This document shows positions 1 to 7,771 of a stretch of 64,000 nucleotides of DNA, piece by piece. Under the pieces are notes generated by a model, which saw nothing but the letters and a program-made list of their open reading frames with translations, did not search any database and was not told the DNA's origin. The position numbers and the translations under genes are program-made. Position 1 is the first letter of the stretch; the number at the start of each line of letters is the position of its first letter. Origin of the DNA: Kosakonia radicincitans DSM 16656 (GTDB lineage: Bacteria; Pseudomonadota; Gammaproteobacteria; Enterobacterales; Enterobacteriaceae); the NCBI RefSeq assembly GCF_000280495.2, contig NZ_CP018016.1, positions 310,001-374,000 on the forward strand. Direction: 5' to 3'.

Positions 1-332
1 AGCAGCACCACCGGCAACGGCCAGAAAAAGGAGAGTGTCATCTGGCTGGCGAAGTAAATGGTGTAAAGCAGATGGGCGAGGAAAAAAGCGCCGATGGCGT
101 AGAGCATTTTTTGTCGCGGCAGCAAGGTTAGCGCATCACCCACCAGCGAAGCGCAGAGGCCAGCCAGCACCAGATAACTGATGGCGTCGAACATTGGCGC
201 TTGCCTGGCCAGCAACAGCAGGAGCAGTAGGGTGACGGGTTTAAAAACCCAGCGCTGCCAGGTCGGGCCGCGATAAGACGCATCGACATACAACCAGCCG
301 GACAAACAGACAGCGATAAATGACCACAGCAT
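1..332 (-). CDS. yhhN: YhhN family membrane protein (5' part, cut by window edge)
   Basis: The reverse strand reads from an ATG at 332 to the window edge without a stop and begins [19 protein letters not shown]. About 110 N-terminal residues of a protein that is roughly 208 residues long in E. coli are present. The translation is very hydrophobic, with several membrane segments (for example [18 protein letters not shown] and [19 protein letters not shown]). It matches the YhhN/TMEM86 family, whose animal members are lysoplasmalogenases; the bacterial role is not firmly established. It diverges from yhhM across about 130 bases. Confidence 0.9.
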   Translation of the reverse strand, partial: MLWSFIAVCLSGWLYVDASYRGPTWQRWVFKPVTLLLLLLLARQAPMFDAISYLVLAGLCASLVGDALTLLPRQKMLYAIGAFFLAHLLYTIYFASQMTLSFFWPLPVVL

Positions 333-461
333 AATTAAGTCCCTGTATCTGTTATTGTTGCGTAAATCTCTCCTGTTCAGTGTAGTGGCGGAAAAAGGAG
401 GATGACAATGCTATTTCACCCGCGATAAGCTCAATTCCGCTTTTTCTGACAGGGCGCCGTC

Positions 462-821
462 ATGAGTAAACCACCGCTTTTTTTCATTCTTGTCATTGGC
501 TTGATCGTCGTACTCGCTTCTTTTCGCTATGTTCAACAGCGGCGGGAAAAGGCGGATAACGATGCGGCTCCGCTACAGCAAAAAAACGTGGTGGTGAGCA
601 GTAAGCGGGAAAAACCGCTCAATGATCGCCGTACGCGCCAGCAGCAGGAGATCCCGGCGGGCAGCGCCATGCGTTATGAAGCGCGTTTCAAACCGCAAAG
701 CGGCGGGCTGGAGATGGTTTTTCGCGTTGATGCGCAGCAATATCATGCATTGACGGTCGGCGACAAAGGCGTGCTGAGCTATAAAGGGTCACGTTTTGTC
801 GGCTTTGAACAAGCCCGGTAA
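462..821 (+). CDS. yhhM: DUF2500 membrane-anchored protein YhhM
   Basis: This 119-residue protein matches E. coli YhhM (DUF2500). One N-terminal membrane segment at about residues 5-22 (FFILVIGLIVVLASFRYV) is followed by a basic, polar linker and then a small beta-rich domain (MRYEARFKPQSGGLEMVF, then VGDKGVLSYKGSRFVGFE). It looks like an inner-membrane anchor with a soluble domain. No biochemical function is known to me. It converges on yhhL, and a GC-rich inverted repeat begins just before its stop codon. Confidence 0.85.
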   Translation: MSKPPLFFILVIGLIVVLASFRYVQQRREKADNDAAPLQQKNVVVSSKREKPLNDRRTRQQQEIPAGSAMRYEARFKPQSGGLEMVFRVDAQQYHALTVGDKGVLSYKGSRFVGFEQAR

Positions 822-839
822 GCGAGATGCCTCCGGGCT
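812..839. terminator. Possible shared hairpin between convergent yhhM and yhhL
   Basis: AGCCCGG (812-818) and CCGGGCT (833-839) form a 7-bp inverted repeat at the convergent 3' ends. There is no clear T tract on either side, so termination is a guess from position. Confidence 0.35.
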
Positions 840-845
840 ATAACG

Positions 846-1121
846 TTACTTCTTCGCTTTTAGTTTTTTCTGCCAAATCAATAGCTCAAACACGCCAAAC
901 AGGAAAATGCGGATCTGCTCAGCTTTGCTCATTTGCGGGCCCTCTTTCGGCAACGCGGTTTTCAGCATTGTCGCCTGTAAGGCATGCATGAAAACGGTAA
1001 AGACCAGCGCGACGTTGACGAAAATGTTCAACGGGCGCGGAAACGGCTGGATCAGATTCCAGAGCAGAAAGGCCCAGACGCAAAGCATCAGCAGGCGTCC
1101 CAGATTAATCAGCAGCGGCAT
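846..1121 (-). CDS. yhhL: DUF1145 small membrane protein YhhL
   Basis: The 91-residue product from MPLLINLGRLLMLCVWAFLL has hydrophobic segments at about residues 5-25 and 30-50 and a lysine-rich tail (WQKKLKAKK). It matches E. coli YhhL (DUF1145), which has no known function. The start at 1121 was chosen because the family begins MxLLINLGR and because reversed GGAGAGAAGC lies just upstream. A longer in-frame version would lie mostly within rsmD. The start overlaps the rsmD stop by 17 bases, so the two are probably co-transcribed and translationally coupled. Confidence 0.85.
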   Translation of the reverse strand: MPLLINLGRLLMLCVWAFLLWNLIQPFPRPLNIFVNVALVFTVFMHALQATMLKTALPKEGPQMSKAEQIRIFLFGVFELLIWQKKLKAKK

Positions 1122-1710
1122 GCTTCTCTCCTTGTGGTGCTTCGCGGTGATATAAACGATACGCGACCTGGCCCGCGACTTTCTCCCGGTGCAGAAGCCA
1201 GTGCGCTGGCACCGGCGGTAAGCCATTTTCGACTTCACTTTCGATATAAATTAATGCGTCATCGGCGAGCCAGCCGTTGTTTTCCAGCAGGCGCACGGTC
1301 TCTTCCAGCATCCCCTTACGAAACGGCGGGTCGATAAAGGCAATGGTGTACGGAGTGCCCTGGCCTGCTAAATAGGCCAGCGTATTGGTATTCACCACTT
1401 TGGCATTGACGGCTTTCAGCGTCGCCAGATTTTGCTGTAACTGCTGTGCGACGCTGCGCTCCATCTCCAGCAGGGTCGCACTGGCGGCGTAGCGCGAGAG
1501 CGCTTCCAGCCCTAATGCGCCACTTCCGGCAAAGCAATCAAGACAGTGCGCATCAACCATGGATGGCGCCAGCCAGTTGAATAAGGTTTCCCGCACGCGA
1601 TCGGTGGTTGGGCGCAGGCCGGGGCTATCCGGAACCGGTAATTTGCGGCCCCGCCACTGCCCGCCAATAATGCGTATCTGGCCGCTGGCGGCACGGTTAG
1701 GTTTCTTCAT
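1105..1710 (-). CDS. rsmD: 16S rRNA (guanine(966)-N2)-methyltransferase RsmD
   Basis: RsmD methylates N2 of G966 in 16S rRNA on the assembled small subunit, using S-adenosylmethionine. The translation shows the N-terminal GQIRIIGGQWRGRKLPVPD, the SAM-binding LDCFAGSGALGLEALSR, and the N6/N2-adenine-type catalytic motif FIDPPF. The length of 201 residues agrees with E. coli (198). I chose the start MKKPNRAASGQ by similarity. In-frame ATG codons at 1731 and 1728 would add seven or six residues, and the AGG spacing slightly favours 1728, so the exact start is open. It is the first gene of rsmD-yhhL and diverges from ftsY. Confidence 0.93.
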   Translation of the reverse strand: MKKPNRAASGQIRIIGGQWRGRKLPVPDSPGLRPTTDRVRETLFNWLAPSMVDAHCLDCFAGSGALGLEALSRYAASATLLEMERSVAQQLQQNLATLKAVNAKVVNTNTLAYLAGQGTPYTIAFIDPPFRKGMLEETVRLLENNGWLADDALIYIESEVENGLPPVPAHWLLHREKVAGQVAYRLYHREAPQGEKHAAAD

Positions 1711-1899
1711 GGTTTTCGCTTTGCTCATCATTTCGGCCTGCTATTCTAGCGGTCTGACGAAGGACGTTAAACCCTAATCCTCAGGCCGTGATGCGAGTTG
1801 AGGAAAGTGTTAGACTATCCGACTAATTAACAAATGTTTTCAGTCCCTGTCATGTAAGACGGGCTGCGCCATGAATCAACAGCGGGAGTGTAGTCGCCA

Positions 1900-3270
1900 A
1901 TGGCAAATGAGAAGAAACGTGGCTTTTTTTCCTGGCTCGGCTTTGGGCAGAAAGAACAGGCCGAAGAGGCGCAAACCGAATCACAGCAGGTAACTGAGCA
2001 GCCGGTCGAAGAGACACCGGCAACTGAACCTGCCGCCGACAGCGAAAAATTTGCCGAAGAGGTTGTTGAGGTCAGCGAACAGCTGGCGCACGAAGAGGCG
2101 CAGCCGGAGCCTGTCGTCGAAGAGCAGGCGCTTCAGGTTGAACACGAAGAACTGCCGCTGCCGGAAGAGGTCGCAGAGCAGGAGATCGGCGCGGAAGAGT
2201 GGCAGACGGAAGCTGAACCGCTGGTGGAAGAAGATGCGCCGCTGAGCGATGAAGAGCTGGACGCACAGGCGCTGGCCGCTGAAGCCGCGGAAGAAGCGGT
2301 GATGGTTGTGCCGCCAGAGGACGCAGCGCAGGAGCAGGAGAAACCGACAAAAGAGGGTTTCTTCGCGCGTCTGAAACGCAGTTTGCTGAAAACAAAAGAA
2401 AATCTGGGTTCCGGATTTATCAGTCTGTTTCGCGGTAAAAAAATCGATGATGATCTGTTTGAAGAGCTGGAAGAGCAGCTACTGATTGCGGATGTTGGCG
2501 TTGAGACCACGCGCAGAATCATCACCAACCTGACGGAAGGCGCAAGCCGTAAGCAGCTTCGCGATGCAGAAGCACTTTATGGTTTGCTGAAAGAGGAAAT
2601 GAGCGACATCCTCGCGAAGGTTGATGAGCCGCTGAATATTGAAGGCAAAACACCGTTTGTGATTTTGATGGTTGGCGTTAACGGCGTGGGTAAAACCACC
2701 ACCATCGGTAAGCTGGCGCGTCAGTTCGAGCAGCAGGGCAAATCGGTGATGCTGGCGGCGGGCGACACCTTCCGCGCGGCCGCGGTTGAGCAGTTGCAGG
2801 TTTGGGGCCAGCGCAACAATATTCCGGTGATTGCCCAGCATACCGGCGCGGATTCCGCTTCGGTCATTTTTGACGCCATTCAGGCGGCGAAAGCGCGCAA
2901 TATTGATGTGTTGATTGCCGATACCGCCGGGCGTTTGCAGAACAAATCGCATTTGATGGAAGAGCTGAAGAAAATTGTCCGCGTCATGAAAAAGCTGGAC
3001 GAAGACGCTCCCCATGAAGTGATGCTGACGATTGATGCCAGCACCGGGCAAAATGCGATAAGCCAGGCCAAACTGTTCCACGAAGCTGTTGGTCTTACCG
3101 GCATCACGCTGACCAAACTCGACGGCACCGCCAAAGGCGGCGTGATTTTCTCGGTGGCGGATCAGTTCGGTATTCCGATCCGCTACATTGGTGTCGGCGA
3201 ACGTATCGAAGATCTGCGTCCGTTTAACGCGGGCGATTTTATTGAGGCGCTTTTTGCCCGAGAGGATTAA
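1900..3270 (+). CDS. ftsY: Signal recognition particle receptor FtsY
   Basis: FtsY is the membrane-associated GTPase that docks SRP-ribosome complexes at the Sec translocon. Residues 1-20 (MANEKKRGFFSWLGFGQKEQ) form the basic, amphipathic lipid-binding start. Residues 20-155 are a very acidic Glu/Gln-rich A domain. The NG GTPase core follows, with GVNGVGKTT at 259-267, a DTFRAAA motif, DTAGR and TKLDGTAKGG. At 456 residues it is shorter than the E. coli protein (497), the difference lying in the variable acidic domain. It is first in ftsY-ftsE-ftsX, with only 2 bases before ftsE. Confidence 0.97.
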   Translation: MANEKKRGFFSWLGFGQKEQAEEAQTESQQVTEQPVEETPATEPAADSEKFAEEVVEVSEQLAHEEAQPEPVVEEQALQVEHEELPLPEEVAEQEIGAEEWQTEAEPLVEEDAPLSDEELDAQALAAEAAEEAVMVVPPEDAAQEQEKPTKEGFFARLKRSLLKTKENLGSGFISLFRGKKIDDDLFEELEEQLLIADVGVETTRRIITNLTEGASRKQLRDAEALYGLLKEEMSDILAKVDEPLNIEGKTPFVILMVGVNGVGKTTTIGKLARQFEQQGKSVMLAAGDTFRAAAVEQLQVWGQRNNIPVIAQHTGADSASVIFDAIQAAKARNIDVLIADTAGRLQNKSHLMEELKKIVRVMKKLDEDAPHEVMLTIDASTGQNAISQAKLFHEAVGLTGITLTKLDGTAKGGVIFSVADQFGIPIRYIGVGERIEDLRPFNAGDFIEALFARED

Positions 3271-3272
3271 CA

Positions 3273-3941
3273 ATGATTCGCTTTGAACATGTCAGCAAAG
3301 CCTATCTCGGTGGGAGACAAGCGTTGCAGGGGGTGACATTCCACCTGCAACCAGGCGAGATGGCCTTTCTGACCGGGCACTCCGGCGCGGGGAAAAGTAC
3401 CCTGCTGAAGCTTATCTGCGGGATTGAGCGGCCAAGCACCGGGAAAATCCTGTTCAGCGGCCACGACATTAGCCGTCTGAAGAACCGTGAAGTGCCGTTT
3501 TTACGTCGCCAGATCGGCATGATCTTTCAGGATCACCACTTGCTGATGGATCGCACGGTGTATGACAACGTGGCGATTCCGCTGATCATCGCTGGCGCGA
3601 GCGGTGATGACATTCGTCGTCGTGTGTCGGCGGCGCTGGATAAGGTCGGGTTGCTTGATAAAGCGAAAAGCTTCCCGATTCAACTTTCCGGCGGTGAACA
3701 GCAGCGCGTCGGCATTGCCCGCGCGGTAGTGAATAAACCGGCAGTGCTGCTGGCAGATGAACCGACCGGTAACCTGGACGACGCGTTGTCGGAAGGGATT
3801 TTACGTCTGTTCGAAGAGTTTAACCGCGTTGGGGTTACGGTACTGATGGCGACTCACGACCTGGGGCTGATTTCCCGGCGTTCGTATCGCATGCTGACCC
3901 TGAGCGATGGCCATTTGCATGGAGGCCCGGCGGGTGAATAA
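3273..3941 (+). CDS. ftsE: Cell division ATP-binding protein FtsE
   Basis: This is the ATPase of the FtsEX ABC complex, which sits in the division ring and activates septal murein hydrolases through EnvC. Seen in the 222-residue sequence are Walker [10 protein letters not shown] (35-43), the ABC signature LSGGEQQR, Walker [13 protein letters not shown] and a switch histidine in MATHD. Length agrees with E. coli (222). The 3' end overlaps ftsX by 8 bases, which implies translational coupling. Confidence 0.97.
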   Translation: MIRFEHVSKAYLGGRQALQGVTFHLQPGEMAFLTGHSGAGKSTLLKLICGIERPSTGKILFSGHDISRLKNREVPFLRRQIGMIFQDHHLLMDRTVYDNVAIPLIIAGASGDDIRRRVSAALDKVGLLDKAKSFPIQLSGGEQQRVGIARAVVNKPAVLLADEPTGNLDDALSEGILRLFEEFNRVGVTVLMATHDLGLISRRSYRMLTLSDGHLHGGPAGE

Positions 3942-4992
3942 GCGCGACGCATTAAATCATATCCGGCAGTTTGGCAGCCGGCTTGACCGTTTCCGTAAAT
4001 CCGCCGCTGGCTCCGGCGACGGTAATCGCAATACTCCACGACGTGGCAAAGCGACAAACAAACCGCCATCACGTAAAACCAATGTCTTTAACGAGCAGGT
4101 TCGCTACGCCTGGCACGGCGCGTTACAGGATCTGAAAAGCAAACCGCTGGCGACGTTCCTGACGGTGATGGTGATTGCCATCTCGCTGACGCTGCCGAGC
4201 GTTTGCTATATGGTCTACAAAAACGTCAACCAGGCGGCGTCGCAGTACTATCCGTCGCCGCAGATCACCGTCTATTTCGACAAAACGCTGGATGATAACG
4301 CCGCACAGCAGGTGGTCGCCCAGCTCCAGTCCGAACAGGGCGTGGAGAAGGTGAACTATCTTTCCCGCGAAGATGCGCTAGGCGAGTTCCGCAACTGGTC
4401 CGGGTTTGGCGGTGCGCTGGATATGCTGGAAGAGAACCCGCTGCCCGCCGTGGCGGTAGTGGTTCCTAAACTGGATTTTCAGAGCACGGATTCGCTGAAC
4501 ACGCTGCGCGATCGCATCTCTCATCTCCAGGGCATTGATGAAGTGCGTATGGACGATAGCTGGTTTGCGCGTCTGGCGTCGCTGACCGGGCTGGTCGGGC
4601 GCGTGTCGGCGATGATAGGCCTACTGATGGTTGCGGCCGTCTTCCTGGTTATCGGCAACAGCGTGCGGCTGAGTATTTTTGCCCGCCGCGACACCATCAA
4701 CGTGCAGAAATTGATCGGCGCAACGGACGGTTTTATCCTGCGTCCGTTCCTGTATGGCGGCGCGCTGCTCGGCTTCTCCGGCGCGTTTTTATCGCTGATC
4801 CTGTCGGAAATTCTGGTGATGCGGCTCTCCTCGGCCGTTACCGAAGTGGCGAAAGTGTTTGGCACTCAGTTCGAGCTAAGCGGCTTGTCTTTTGACGAGT
4901 GCTTATTGCTGCTGCTGGTCTGTTCGATGATCGGCTGGATAGCCGCCTGGCTGGCGACGGTGCAACATTTACGTCACTTTACTCCCGATTAA
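3934..4992 (+). CDS. ftsX: Cell division membrane protein FtsX
   Basis: FtsX is the transmembrane partner of FtsE. The GTG at 3934 is chosen because it gives 352 residues beginning with VNKRD, as in E. coli, and is preceded by a strong GGAGG. A cytoplasmic basic N-terminus is followed by a first membrane helix around residues 70-90, a large periplasmic loop (about 95-215) containing [13 protein letters not shown] that in E. coli contacts EnvC, and three more membrane helices. The last gene of the ftsYEX operon overlaps ftsE; rpoH follows with its own promoters. Confidence 0.96.
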   Translation: MNKRDALNHIRQFGSRLDRFRKSAAGSGDGNRNTPRRGKATNKPPSRKTNVFNEQVRYAWHGALQDLKSKPLATFLTVMVIAISLTLPSVCYMVYKNVNQAASQYYPSPQITVYFDKTLDDNAAQQVVAQLQSEQGVEKVNYLSREDALGEFRNWSGFGGALDMLEENPLPAVAVVVPKLDFQSTDSLNTLRDRISHLQGIDEVRMDDSWFARLASLTGLVGRVSAMIGLLMVAAVFLVIGNSVRLSIFARRDTINVQKLIGATDGFILRPFLYGGALLGFSGAFLSLILSEILVMRLSSAVTEVAKVFGTQFELSGLSFDECLLLLLVCSMIGWIAAWLATVQHLRHFTPD

Positions 4993-4998
4993 AAAAAC

Positions 4999-5046
4999 TC
5001 TGGTATACTCTTTCCCTGCAATGAAGTATTCCCGTAGCAGGGAAAG
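4999..5046 (+). promoter_or_regulatory. Extended -10 (candidate rpoH P1) and downstream inverted repeat
   Basis: TGGTATACT (5001-5009) has the form of an extended -10 element. A perfect 10-bp inverted repeat follows: CTTTCCCTGC (5010-5019) and GCAGGGAAAG (5037-5046). E. coli rpoH has a sigma-70 P1 promoter in the matching place. The repeat could lie in the transcript leader or help end ftsX transcripts. Promoter activity is inferred from position and similarity. Confidence 0.5.
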
Positions 5047-5115
5047 CGTATCGCCCCTTTCTGATGTTTTCCTTGCACCGGCTTTTTCATCCAGATGTCA
5101 CAATTTGTGCGTAAT

Positions 5116-5148
5116 TTATACACAAGGCGACATGGAACTTGTGGATAA
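5116..5148. promoter_or_regulatory. Two DnaA boxes upstream of rpoH
   Basis: TTATACACA (5116-5124) and TGTGGATAA on the opposite strand (5140-5148) match the DnaA consensus TTATNCACA; the second is the TTATCCACA form. DnaA binding at the rpoH promoters is established in E. coli. The second box overlaps the spacer of the sigma-E promoter. Confidence 0.7.
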
Positions 5149-5162
5149 AATCACTGTCTGAT
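5134..5162 (+). promoter_or_regulatory. Sigma-E dependent promoter of rpoH (P3-like)
   Basis: GGAACTT (5134-5140), a 16-base spacer and TCTGAT (5157-5162) match the sigma-E consensus and the known E. coli rpoH P3 promoter. It would let envelope stress or extreme heat raise sigma-32. The ATG lies about 100 bases downstream. Confidence 0.8.
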
Positions 5163-5262
5163 AAAAGTGTGAATGCTAATCTCGTTGCTCATAAGGACTG
5201 GCATGTTTGTTGCCTGATGGGGACAGACCGCCGCCAGTGGAAAGTAAATTGAGAGGATTTGA

Positions 5263-6120
5263 ATGACCAAAGAAATGCAAACTTTAGCTTTAGCCCCTGT
5301 TGGTAACCTGGAATCTTACGTCCGGGCCGCTAACGCATGGCCGATGTTGACGGCTGATGAAGAGCGGGCGCTGGCTGAAAAGCTGCATTACCAGGGCGAT
5401 CTGGAAGCAGCGAAAAAGCTGATTCTGTCTCACCTGCGCTTTGTTGTTCATATTGCTCGTAATTACTCGGGCTATGGTCTGCCGCAGGCGGATCTTATCC
5501 AGGAAGGTAATATCGGCCTGATGAAAGCTGTGCGTCGCTTCAACCCGGAAGTGGGTGTGCGACTGGTTTCCTTCGCCGTGCACTGGATCAAAGCTGAGAT
5601 CCACGAGTATGTGCTGCGCAACTGGCGTATCGTGAAAGTGGCAACTACCAAAGCACAGCGCAAACTGTTCTTTAATCTGCGTAAAGCGAAACAGCGTCTG
5701 GGTTGGTTTAACCAGGACGAAGTCGAAATGGTGGCCCGTGAACTGGGCGTGACCAGCAAAGACGTGCGCGAAATGGAATCGCGTATGGCGGCGCAGGACA
5801 TGACGTTTGATATGTCCCCGGACGATGACGCCCAGGACAGCCAGCCGATGGCTCCGGTGCTCTATTTGCAGGATAAATCGTCGAACTTTGCCGATGGCAT
5901 TGAAGACGACAACTGGGAAGAACAGGCTGCGAACAAGCTGACCGACGCGATGAAAGGGCTGGACGAACGCAGCCAGCAGATCATCCGCGCCCGCTGGCTG
6001 GACGAAGAGAACAAGTCTACGCTGCAGGAGCTGGCTGACCGTTATGGTGTTTCCGCCGAACGTGTACGACAGCTGGAAAAGAACGCGATGAAAAAACTGC
6101 GCGCCGCTATCGAAGCGTAA
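5263..6120 (+). CDS. rpoH: RNA polymerase heat-shock sigma factor sigma-32 (RpoH)
   Basis: This sigma factor directs transcription of chaperone and protease genes. The 285-residue sequence contains region 2 ([32 protein letters not shown]), the RpoH box QRKLFFNLR at 132-140, and a C-terminal region 4 helix-turn-helix ([20 protein letters not shown]). E. coli RpoH has 284 residues. GAGAGGA precedes the ATG. In E. coli the start region and roughly bases 110-210 of the message form a thermosensor; I did not fold it here. Regulation also follows from the sigma-E and DnaA sites upstream. Confidence 0.98.
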   Translation: MTKEMQTLALAPVGNLESYVRAANAWPMLTADEERALAEKLHYQGDLEAAKKLILSHLRFVVHIARNYSGYGLPQADLIQEGNIGLMKAVRRFNPEVGVRLVSFAVHWIKAEIHEYVLRNWRIVKVATTKAQRKLFFNLRKAKQRLGWFNQDEVEMVARELGVTSKDVREMESRMAAQDMTFDMSPDDDAQDSQPMAPVLYLQDKSSNFADGIEDDNWEEQAANKLTDAMKGLDERSQQIIRARWLDEENKSTLQELADRYGVSAERVRQLEKNAMKKLRAAIEA

Positions 6121-6135
6121 GCGTATGCAGTGAAC

Positions 6136-6169
6136 AAGCCGGGTCGGCGCAAGCCTCGCCCGGCTTTTT
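6136..6169. terminator. Terminator between rpoH and the convergent MocR-type gene
   Basis: AAGCCGGG (6136-6143) pairs with CCCGGCTT (6159-6166), and a T run follows on the plus strand. This is a canonical intrinsic terminator for rpoH, and it lies just beyond the 3' end of the gene on the other strand. Confidence 0.85.
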
Positions 6170-6174
6170 GCTTT

Positions 6175-7668
6175 TTAACGCGCTGCGTTTTTGCTTCCCG
6201 GCGCTTCGCGTATCAGTTCTGCAAGCTCGGCAAACACTGGCTCCATCTCTTCTTCCTCCATCGCCGCAAATCCCATCAACAGGCCGCGCGCGGGCGTGTC
6301 GCCGCTGTAATAACGTGAAAGTGGCCGTACCAGAATGCCTCGCGCGTTAGCCGTTTGCGCCAGCGCGACATCATCGCAGGCAGCAGGCAACGACAGCACC
6401 AGATGCAGCCCGGCATTATCGTTAAACTCGCTAAGCGCCTCTTTGCCAAGATAATCAGTGATAAGCTGCGCCAGCTGCGCTCGGCGCCGTGCGTACAGCA
6501 ATCGCATCCGGCGAATATGCGCCGTGTAATGCCCCTCGCGGATAAACTGCGCCAGCGCTTCCTGATCCAGCAAACGTCCGCCGCGATAGAGCTCGGCATG
6601 CGCGGTTTTAAGCGCCTGCATTAGCGGGCGCGGCAACACCAGATAACCGAGCCGCAACCCAGGGTAGAGCGTTTTACTGAACGTACCGGTATAAATCACC
6701 GGCGCATCGTCCACCAGCCCCTGCAGGGCGGGAATGGGCTGGCCCGAGAAGCGAAATTCGCTGTCGTAATCATCCTCAATAATCCAGCTCCCGGTTTGCC
6801 GCGCCAGCGCTAATAGCCGCTGGCGGCGTTCCAGACTCATCACGCAGCCCAGCGGATACTGGTGCGAGGGCGTGACGAAAATCAGTTTCGGCGGCGCATC
6901 GCCCGGCTCCGGCGGATTCATCCCGGATCTGTCAACTTCGATGGCCTGCAAGTTAACGCCATTTACTGCCAGCACATTACGAATTCCCCAGTAGGCGGGC
7001 TCCTCAATCCACGCCAGATCGCCAGGATTACACAGCATGCGCGATACCAGATCGATGGCCTGATGAATGCCTTCCGTAATCAGGATCTGCTCCGCGCTAC
7101 AGCGAACCGAGCGCGTGACCCGCAAATACTCCACCAGAGCCTGCTGCAGCGCGATGCTGCCGCCAGCGTTGCTATAAGAAAGCTGTATTGCCTGCGGTTT
7201 TCGACTTACGCGAGACTGTATTTTTCGCAACAGCGCATGCGGGAAAGCGTTGATATCCGGGACGCCAGGCAGAAACGCGCCCCACTGGCGCGCGCTGGCA
7301 TTGCTGTGGCTCAGCAGATGCTGACCGCGGGCGGAAAGCTGTGAAGGCAGGCTGGCGCTGAGTTTTTCACCTGGCGTCAGCGGCGCGGAAAGCAGGCTGT
7401 CCGGGACGGTGCCGGCCACAAAGGTGCCGCTGCCGGTACGGGAAACGACATACCCTTCGGCCAGTAGCTGCTCATACACCGTCAGCACCGTATTGCGCGA
7501 CAGATTCAGTTGCGCGGCTAAATCGCGGCTCGGCGGCAGTCGGCTTTGTGTCGGCAGGCTACCGTCGAGTATCGACAGGCGAATCGCGTTATATAATTTC
7601 TTATGCAGCTTGCCTTCGTGCTGCTCGTCCAGACGCAGCTGCAGCAAGTCAGAGACGAGTGAGCGCAA
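6175..7668 (-). CDS. MocR/GabR-family PLP-dependent transcriptional regulator
   Basis: The 497-residue protein joins a GntR-type winged helix-turn-helix (about residues 20-85, with LPPSRDLAAQLNLSRNTVL) to a fold-type I aminotransferase-like domain (about 120-490). The latter keeps IIEDDYDSEFRF and a PLP-lysine motif, TGTFSKTLYPGLRLGY, with Lys332. Known family members such as GabR and PdxR bind PLP as an effector and control GABA or vitamin B6 genes. The start is TTG at 7668, supported by reversed TGAGGG eight bases upstream. It diverges from a GabT-like gene across 103 bases, so it is probably that gene's regulator (inference). E. coli K-12 has nothing at this position. Confidence 0.88.
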   Translation of the reverse strand: MRSLVSDLLQLRLDEQHEGKLHKKLYNAIRLSILDGSLPTQSRLPPSRDLAAQLNLSRNTVLTVYEQLLAEGYVVSRTGSGTFVAGTVPDSLLSAPLTPGEKLSASLPSQLSARGQHLLSHSNASARQWGAFLPGVPDINAFPHALLRKIQSRVSRKPQAIQLSYSNAGGSIALQQALVEYLRVTRSVRCSAEQILITEGIHQAIDLVSRMLCNPGDLAWIEEPAYWGIRNVLAVNGVNLQAIEVDRSGMNPPEPGDAPPKLIFVTPSHQYPLGCVMSLERRQRLLALARQTGSWIIEDDYDSEFRFSGQPIPALQGLVDDAPVIYTGTFSKTLYPGLRLGYLVLPRPLMQALKTAHAELYRGGRLLDQEALAQFIREGHYTAHIRRMRLLYARRRAQLAQLITDYLGKEALSEFNDNAGLHLVLSLPAACDDVALAQTANARGILVRPLSRYYSGDTPARGLLMGFAAMEEEEMEPVFAELAELIREAPGSKNAAR

Positions 7669-7692
7669 TTGGATCCCTCAATTATTCAAAAC

Positions 7693-7713
7693 TGGTACTC
7701 GATTATAGAACCA
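7693..7713. promoter_or_regulatory. Candidate operator of the MocR-type regulator
   Basis: TGGTACTC and GAACCA flank GATTATA in the 103-base divergent promoter region, giving an imperfect inverted repeat (TGGTNC versus TGGTTC). The site is suggested by position and symmetry only. Confidence 0.35.
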
Positions 7714-7771
7714 CTTATGTCATGTTTTCACAACAGACGCAGCAACAACGAACACAGACGAGGGTAATCAG

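Noticed and set aside
2479..3273. Long minus-strand ORF (264 codons) opposite ftsY
   Set aside because: It lies entirely antisense to a conserved gene, has no ribosome site and resembles no known protein; long antisense frames are expected in GC-rich coding DNA.
5010..5046. Inverted repeat after ftsX as an intrinsic terminator
   Set aside because: The 10-bp stem has a 17-base loop and no T run, and it directly follows an extended -10 element, so a role in the rpoH P1 leader is at least as likely.
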